Assembly (NCBI GenBank): GCA_023387585.1
Contig: JAEWHZ010000351.1
Coordinates: 1 to 5,209 of the forward strand
Source: Pseudomonadota bacterium
GTDB lineage: Bacteria; Pseudomonadota; Alphaproteobacteria; Rhizobiales; Devosiaceae
Length of the DNA stretch: 5,209 bases
Direction of reading: 5' to 3'
In this document: piece after piece, positions 1-5,209 of the stretch
Layout: each line of letters starts with the position of its first letter
Position numbering within the stretch: position 1 is the stretch's first letter
Position numbers and translations under genes: made by a program
Notes under the pieces: generated by a model
Told to the model about the DNA's origin: nothing
Seen by the model: the letters and a program-made list of their open reading frames with translations, nothing else
The model's database searches: none

Positions 1-876
1 AGCCCGTTCAACCTGTTCACCCTCGGGCGCAGCGCCGCCGTCAACATCACCATCGGCCTGTCGATGATGGCCGTCATCGCCACGGGCGGGCTCAATCTCG
101 CCGTCGGCGCCATCGGGGTGTGCGCGGCCATGGTCGCGGGCTATCTCATCGAGCGTATCGGCCTGCCCTGGCCCCTCGCCCTCGCCGGGGCGCTGGCCTT
201 CGGCGCCGCGCTCGGCTGGATCAACGGTTTCGCCGTGGTCCGTTCGGGGCTCCACAGCTTCATCATCACGCTGGCCACCATGAGCATCTTTTTCGGCGTC
301 ATGGTGTTCCTCACCCGCGGCGAGGCGTTCCGCATGCTGCCGCCGGAGCTGTCCGAGCTCGGCCGCGCGCGCGTCGCCGGCTTCGTCTCCCCGCTGCTGA
401 TCATCACCCTCGTCACCGCGCTCGGCCTGTCCTGGCTCTATCGCCGCTCGGTCGTCGGGCGCGAGATGCTCGCCGCCGGTGCCCGTCCCGAGGCGGCCGA
501 GCTGTCCGGCATCCGCGTCGGGCGCATCTTCGTTCTCTGCCACATGCTGTCCGGCGCCCTCGCCGCGCTCGCCGCTCTCATGCTGGTCGCGCGCAACGGC
601 GCCGCCATCCCGTCCATGGCCGGCCAGCTCGGCCAGGACTGGCTGCTGCCGGCCTTTCTCGGCCCGGTGCTCGGCGGCGCGGTGCTCAATGGCGGCAAGG
701 TCTCCGTCCTCGGCTGCGTGCTCGGCGCCTTCTTCGTCACCATGCTCACCGCGGGCCTGCTGCTGCTGCAGGTCGGCGAGTTCTGGGTGCAGAGCTTTCT
801 GGGCCTGATGCTGCTTGCCGCCGTGCTGCTGGACCGCCTGCGCCGCAGCTACCTCACCCGCCGCAACCTTGCCTGA
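1..876 (+). CDS. CUT2 (ribose-type) ABC transporter permease, 5'-truncated
   Basis: Inner-membrane subunit of a sugar-type ABC importer of the BPD_transp_2 family (RbsC/LsrC-like), forming half of the translocation channel. The frame is open from base 1 with no stop, and the residues before the first internal ATG at 64 look like family sequence (an SPFNLFTLGRSAAVNITIG-type stretch), so the true start lies outside the window; 291 residues are visible and about 20-40 N-terminal ones are missing. Hydrophobic segments run along the whole length. The family motif near the second membrane segment reads GGLNLAVGAIG (visible residues 29-39), with Asn where many relatives have Asp. The cytoplasmic coupling loop that contacts the ATPase is at residues 153-171 (GRE...ELSGI). 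The gene ends in TGA 9 bp before the next permease. Function class is secure; substrate is unknown. Confidence 0.93.
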   Translation, partial: SPFNLFTLGRSAAVNITIGLSMMAVIATGGLNLAVGAIGVCAAMVAGYLIERIGLPWPLALAGALAFGAALGWINGFAVVRSGLHSFIITLATMSIFFGVMVFLTRGEAFRMLPPELSELGRARVAGFVSPLLIITLVTALGLSWLYRRSVVGREMLAAGARPEAAELSGIRVGRIFVLCHMLSGALAALAALMLVARNGAAIPSMAGQLGQDWLLPAFLGPVLGGAVLNGGKVSVLGCVLGAFFVTMLTAGLLLLQVGEFWVQSFLGLMLLAAVLLDRLRRSYLTRRNLA

Positions 877-885
877 GGCCGTCCG

Positions 886-1854
886 ATGACCATCGCAATC
901 AACCGCCTGATGCGCACCGACTGGTTCGGGCCGTTTTTCATCATTGTCCTGGCGATCGTGCTGATCTCGAGCTTCAGCCCGCAATTCCTATCGCCGCTCA
1001 ACATCCAGGTCCTGCTGCTCGCCCTGGCCGTCAACGCGCTGATCGCCTATTCGCAGATGGTCATCATCGCCATCGGCCAGATGAACCTGTCCGTTGGCGC
1101 CATCGGCGGCCTCGCCGCCATCTCCTTCGCCGGCATGATGGAGATCTGGGGCCTGCCCGCCTTCGCCGCCGCGCCGCTGGCGCTGGTCATCGGCATCGTC
1201 TGCGGCGCCCTCAACGGCATCGTCATCGCCGTCTCGGGCATTTCCGCCTTCGTCGTCACGCTGGCCACGCTGTCGATCTACAAGGGCATCAATCTCGGCA
1301 TCACCCGCGCGCAGCCCTTTTACGGCGTGCCGCAGGAGGTCAAGGCCTTCGGCACCGCGACCCTGTTCGGCCCCATCCCCATGCTTTTGCTGCCCACCAT
1401 CATCGCCGCAATCGTGCTGTGGGTGCTGCTCTATCGCCTGCCCGCCGGCCGCTTCATCCTCGCTGTCGGCGGCAACTCGCATTCGGCCGAGCTGTCCGGC
1501 ATCTCCGTCGAGCGCACGATCGTCAGCGCCCATGCCATCTCCGGCTTCCTCGCCGCGCTGGCCGGCATCCTCGTCGTCGCGCGCCTCCAGATCGGCCAGC
1601 CTTCCATCGGCGACGACTGGCTGATCCTGTCCTTCGCCGCCCCGGTCATCGGCGGCGCAGTGCTGGCCGGCGGCCATGTCTCGGTCGCCGCCACCACCTT
1701 CGGCGTCATCATCGTCGCCATCATCACCCAGGTGCTGGTGCTGTTCTCCATCGACCCCTTCCTCGTGCAGGTGGTGATGGGGGCGCTGATCCTTGCCGCC
1801 GTGGGCCTCAACCGGCTGCGCGAAGCCCGCTTCAACATGAGAGCGAGTGCCTGA
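886..1854 (+). CDS. CUT2 (ribose-type) ABC transporter permease, second subunit
   Basis: Complete 322-residue BPD_transp_2 permease, normal length for the family, predicted to pair with the upstream permease as a heterodimer in the inner membrane. The ATG at 886 is preceded by TGAGG (874-878), which overlaps the stop codon of the upstream gene and lies 7 nt from the start. A first membrane segment spans about residues 14-31. The family motif is GQMNLSVGAIGGL (64-76), again with Asn in place of the common Asp. The ATPase-coupling loop is at 188-206 (GRF...GGN...ELSGI). The C-terminal half (GDDWL, GGAVLAGG, then two hydrophobic segments and a basic tail) matches the layout of the first permease, showing that they are paralogues, though too diverged to be a recent duplication. 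The stop codon is 1 bp before the ATPase start. Substrate unknown. Confidence 0.95.
   Translation: MTIAINRLMRTDWFGPFFIIVLAIVLISSFSPQFLSPLNIQVLLLALAVNALIAYSQMVIIAIGQMNLSVGAIGGLAAISFAGMMEIWGLPAFAAAPLALVIGIVCGALNGIVIAVSGISAFVVTLATLSIYKGINLGITRAQPFYGVPQEVKAFGTATLFGPIPMLLLPTIIAAIVLWVLLYRLPAGRFILAVGGNSHSAELSGISVERTIVSAHAISGFLAALAGILVVARLQIGQPSIGDDWLILSFAAPVIGGAVLAGGHVSVAATTFGVIIVAIITQVLVLFSIDPFLVQVVMGALILAAVGLNRLREARFNMRASA
1843..1847 (+). promoter_or_regulatory. Ribosome binding site that decides the ATPase start
   Basis: GCGAG, part of a GAGAGCGAG purine-rich run at 1839-1847, lies 8 nt before the ATG at 1856. It supports ATG 1856 over the in-frame GTG at 1847, which would overlap this run and the end of the second permease gene. 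The match to a Shine-Dalgarno core is modest, and translation may also be helped by reinitiation from the adjacent stop codon. Confidence 0.5.
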
Positions 1855-1855
1855 C

Positions 1856-3394
<1,539 letters not shown>

Positions 3395-3399
3395 GAGCG

Positions 3400-3439
3400 G
3401 CTCCGGCAAGAGTGGGAATCCTCTTGCCGGGGCATTTTA
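3400..3439 (+). terminator. Rho-independent terminator of the transporter operon
   Basis: A perfect 10-bp inverted repeat, CCGGCAAGAG (3403-3412) and CTCTTGCCGG (3421-3430), with an 8-nt loop. It can be lengthened at the base by a G·T pair and two G-C pairs (3400-3402 with 3431-3433). It is followed by ATTTTA (3434-3439), a short T run on the plus strand. It starts 5 bp after the ATPase stop. The convergent DUF3817 gene ends inside the T run (its TAA is 3437-3439), so a minus-strand transcript also reads into the same hairpin straight after its stop, but no T run follows the hairpin in that direction. Confidence 0.8.
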
Positions 3440-3733
3440 CGCCGCGGCCTCGGCTCTCGCCTGCCGGGCGACCCAGGGGTCGTTGATGAAGGTTCCGAAG
3501 GGGAACAGCGCCGCGATGAAGCTGCGCAGCCACCCCATGGCGGGGATGCGGTGCCGGGCGAAGGCAATCGCCATCACCACGACATAGGCGACGAAGGCGA
3601 TGCCGTGCAGCCAGCCCACCGGCGGCACCAGCGCCGGATAATCGGCGAAATACTTGAGCGGCATCGCCACGAGGAACAGCGCCAGCGTCGTGATGCCTTC
3701 CACCACGGCGACCTTGCGGAAGATTTCAAGCAT
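3437..3733 (-). CDS. DUF3817 family small membrane protein
   Basis: A 98-residue integral membrane protein of the DUF3817 family (YdzA-like), whose biochemical role is unknown. Family hallmarks are visible: EGITTLALFLVAMPLKY (12-28), a GWLHGIAFVAYV segment (40-51) with the conserved His-Gly, and AALFPFGTFINDPW (74-87). About three hydrophobic segments can be drawn, near residues 8-25, 39-58 and 66-83, with an Arg/His-containing loop between the last two. The ATG is preceded by a strong GAGGAAAG ribosome site (complement of 3736-3743). It starts 12 bp after the stop of qorB on the same strand, so the two are very probably co-transcribed. A short Ala-rich tail ends at TAA within the shared terminator region. 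Confidence 0.88.
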   Translation of the reverse strand: MLEIFRKVAVVEGITTLALFLVAMPLKYFADYPALVPPVGWLHGIAFVAYVVVMAIAFARHRIPAMGWLRSFIAALFPFGTFINDPWVARQARAEAAA

Positions 3734-3745
3734 GTCTTTCCTCGC

Positions 3746-4594
3746 TCAGCCGCGCAGCGCTTCGGCGACGGCTTCGCTCAGCGTCGTCGTCGGCCGGCCG
3801 ATCAGCTTCGACAGCGTGCGGCTGTCGTCGTCGAGCTGCCCCGCCGCCACGGCCTGCGTGTCGACTTCGGCTAGCGTCGCGGCGAAGGCGGCCGGCATCC
3901 CCACGCTTTCGAGGAAGGCGGCATATTCGGCCTGGCCCATGTCCTTGTATTCCAGCTTTTTGCCGCTCTGGCGGGCGGCTTCGGCGGCGAGTTCGGCGAG
4001 GGTGTGGCCGGTGTCGCCGGCCAGCTCGTAGATCTTGCCCTCATGCCCGCTGCCGGCCAGCACCGCGGCCGCCGCCTCGGCGAAATCCTGCCGCGAGGCC
4101 CAGGCGATGCGCCCGTCCCCGGCGCTGCCGGCGATCATGCCGTGTTCGAGCGACTGGCCGAGCGATGCCGTGTTGTTCTCCCAGTACCAGCCATTGCGCA
4201 GCACGGTGAAGGCGAGCCCGGAATCGCGCAGCGCCGCCTCGGTCTGGTTGTGTTCGTCGGCCAGCCCGATATCGAGCCGGTCGGCATGCAGCAGGCTGGT
4301 ATAGACGATGTGCTTCACCCCGGCTTTCTTGGCGGCCGCGATGACGTTGGCATGGTGCGCGGCGCGGCTGCCGACGACGCTGGACGAGATCAGCAGCAGC
4401 GTATCGACGCCCGCGAGCGCCTTTTCCAGCGCGGCGGGATCTTCGTAATCGGCCTGGCGGACGGCCACGCCGAGCCCTTCCGCCTTGGCGGGGTCGCGCA
4501 CGATGGCGACGATGTCGGCGGCGGGAATTCTGCTTGCGAGGCTAGCGACGGTCTTTTGCCCGAGCTGGCCGGTGGCACCGGTGATGGCGATCAT
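3746..4594 (-). CDS. qorB: QorB-type NAD(P)H:quinone oxidoreductase (NmrA/atypical SDR)
   Basis: A cytoplasmic 282-residue Rossmann-fold oxidoreductase closely resembling, from memory, E. coli QorB/YtfG (286 residues), which reduces quinones with NADPH. It begins MIAITGATGQLG with the dinucleotide-binding glycines at 6, 9 and 12. Arg33 (VAIVRDP, 29-35) is in the usual place for contact with the NADPH 2'-phosphate. Further shared blocks are VRQADYEDPAAL (45-56), LLLISSS (66-72), YTSLLHAD (98-105), LADEH (111-115), RNGWY (133-137), KIYELAGD, and a C-terminal SKLIGRPTTTL motif. AAAGGA (complement of 4602-4607) lies 7 nt before the ATG. First gene of a likely two-gene operon with DUF3817, with a palindrome just upstream. 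In E. coli the partner regulator is of the HxlR type; here the adjacent regulator is TetR-type. The family also holds other NAD(P)H-binding enzymes, so the substrate is by homology only. Confidence 0.92.
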   Translation of the reverse strand: MIAITGATGQLGQKTVASLASRIPAADIVAIVRDPAKAEGLGVAVRQADYEDPAALEKALAGVDTLLLISSSVVGSRAAHHANVIAAAKKAGVKHIVYTSLLHADRLDIGLADEHNQTEAALRDSGLAFTVLRNGWYWENNTASLGQSLEHGMIAGSAGDGRIAWASRQDFAEAAAAVLAGSGHEGKIYELAGDTGHTLAELAAEAARQSGKKLEYKDMGQAEYAAFLESVGMPAAFAATLAEVDTQAVAAGQLDDDSRTLSKLIGRPTTTLSEAVAEALRG

Positions 4595-4616
4595 AGAAGG
4601 GTCCTTTCGACTGCCT

Positions 4617-4642
4617 ATAAGCGTACAGTGGTGTTCGTTTAT
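4617..4642. promoter_or_regulatory. Imperfect palindrome, candidate TetR operator upstream of qorB
   Basis: On the plus strand the left arm is ATAAGCGTACA (4617-4627), the centre GTGG, and the right arm TGTTCGTTTAT (4632-4642). Nine of 11 arm positions are complementary; the exceptions are 4621/4638 and 4624/4635. The ATAAnCGnACA...TGTnCGnTTAT pattern, long and two-fold symmetric with a short centre, is like operators bound by TetR/AcrR dimers. It lies 22 bp before the qorB start codon, in the position of a repressor site over the promoter, and the gene preceding qorB on the same strand encodes a TetR-family protein. That the protein binds here is inferred. Confidence 0.6.
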
Positions 4643-4653
4643 TGGCGTTTCAA
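4625..4653 (-). promoter_or_regulatory. Possible qorB promoter
   Basis: Reading on the minus strand, TTGAAA (complement of 4648-4653) is a good -35 hexamer. At 17-nt spacing the -10 position holds CACTGT (complement of 4625-4630), a weak match. A better-looking TACGCT (complement of 4620-4625) is 22 nt away, too far for a standard promoter. Either choice overlaps the palindrome at 4617-4642, as expected for a repressed promoter. The exact promoter cannot be fixed from sequence. Confidence 0.3.
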
Positions 4654-4657
4654 GGGA

Positions 4658-4680
4658 AGCCGGCGACGATTTCGCCGGTT
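4658..4680 (-). terminator. Stem-loop after the TetR-family gene, possible weak terminator
   Basis: Inverted repeat CCGGCGA (4660-4666) and TCGCCGG (4672-4678) with a 5-nt loop, extendable by a G·T and an A-T pair to 9 bp, so that its base touches the regulator's stop codon. In the minus-strand reading direction it is followed by CTTCCCTT, only a poor U run. It may terminate or attenuate the regulator transcript before qorB, which would fit qorB having its own promoter, or it may simply be a GC-rich stem. Confidence 0.4.
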
Positions 4681-5209
4681 CAGCCCTGTCGCCCCGAAAG
4701 GCATTTGTCGGTGCCGATGCCGCGCAGGATCAGTCGCAGCCGCTTGTCGAGCGCCGTCTGCCTGTCCGGTTCGAGATCGAGCGCCCAGCCGGCCGCCACC
4801 ATGCGGCAGGCCAGCAGCAATTCCCCCGCCGTCACGTCGGCCTTGAGAAAGCCCGCCGCCCGGGCGCGCTCCATCGGCTCGACCAGCAGCGCCAGCATGG
4901 CCTCGTGCCGGCCGCGCTCGCCGCCGAATTCCGGCAGATGCGGCAATGCGGCGCGGAAGCGGTCATAGACCGCCATCAGTTCCACCAGCAGCCGCATCAC
5001 TTCCGGCAGGTCGGCCGAGCGGTCGGGACAGCCGAGGCTCTCCCTTATGCGCGCCAGCTCGTCGTCGAGCACCGCCGCATAGAGCTGCTGGCGGTCCTCG
5101 AAATTGCGATACACCGTGCCGCGGCTGATCCCGGCCCGCTCGGCGATGGTCTCCAGCGCCACGTCCCCGCCCTCGTCGCGCATGATGGTCCGCGCGGCGT
5201 CGATCAGGC
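4680..5209 (-). CDS. TetR/AcrR family transcriptional regulator, 5'-truncated
   Basis: DNA-binding repressor-type protein; about 175 residues are visible and the N-terminus runs off the window edge. The open frame continues from the edge with LIDAARTI, the end of helix 1 of the TetR fold, so the internal ATG at 5183 is not a plausible start because it would remove that helix. The helix-turn-helix is clear at visible residues 17-36 (ALETIAERAGISRGTVYRNF), followed by the usual Tyr/Phe-containing helix 4 start. The remaining 130 or so residues form the helical ligand-binding and dimerisation part, with an ending RLRLILRGIG typical of the family. The inducer is unknown. It is followed by qorB 85 bp downstream on the same strand, with a palindrome in the gap, suggesting local control of qorB-DUF3817. 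Confidence 0.92.
   Translation of the reverse strand, partial: LIDAARTIMRDEGGDVALETIAERAGISRGTVYRNFEDRQQLYAAVLDDELARIRESLGCPDRSADLPEVMRLLVELMAVYDRFRAALPHLPEFGGERGRHEAMLALLVEPMERARAAGFLKADVTAGELLLACRMVAAGWALDLEPDRQTALDKRLRLILRGIGTDKCLSGRQG

Noticed and set aside
1847..1855. GTG at 1847 as an alternative ATPase start
   Set aside because: It adds only three residues, overlaps the end of the permease gene and has no well-spaced ribosome site, whereas ATG 1856 has GCGAG 8 nt upstream.
4610..4629. ACTG...CAGT inverted repeat as the operator
   Set aside because: Only 4 bp per arm around a 12-nt centre; the overlapping palindrome at 4617-4642 is far better matched.
4004..4846. 280-codon plus-strand frame across qorB, the intergenic gap and the TetR gene
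   Set aside because: It is antisense to two clearly recognisable proteins and crosses the operator and stem-loop; no family features.
5181..5183. ATG as the start of the TetR-family gene
   Set aside because: The frame stays open to the window edge and encodes typical helix 1 residues (LIDAARTI), which this start would remove.

Overview
This is a GC-rich stretch, with dense codon use ending in G or C, in the style of an alphaproteobacterium and most likely of the Hyphomicrobiales (rhizobia and relatives). That placement rests on base composition, on gene style and on the rhizobial look of the sugar transporter; no rRNA or other taxonomic marker is present. Two gene blocks converge on a short intergenic gap at about 3395-3436.

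Plus strand, 1-3394: the distal part of a ribose-type (CUT2) ABC importer operon in the order permease (5' end cut off by the window), permease, double-domain ATPase. The genes are 9 bp and 1 bp apart, so they are almost certainly co-transcribed and translationally linked. The two permeases are related but clearly diverged and would form a heterodimeric channel energised by the ATPase. No periplasmic binding protein is in the window; it is expected upstream. The substrate, a sugar, polyol or similar small molecule, cannot be read from these genes. A strong hairpin followed by a short T run closes the operon.

Minus strand, 5209-3437: a TetR/AcrR-family regulator (N-terminus cut off by the window), then 85 bp of non-coding DNA, then a QorB-type NAD(P)H:quinone oxidoreductase, and 12 bp further on a small DUF3817 membrane protein. 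The 85-bp gap contains a stem-loop just after the regulator and a good imperfect palindrome (4617-4642) in front of qorB. The simplest reading is that the TetR protein represses the qorB-DUF3817 pair, perhaps being released by a quinone or other electrophile; this is inference.

Every gene here belongs to a known family and I see no new system, mobile element, CRISPR array or RNA gene. The most informative non-coding signal is the palindrome upstream of qorB. There is no gene-free stretch longer than 300 bases; the longest gap is the 85 bp between the regulator and qorB.
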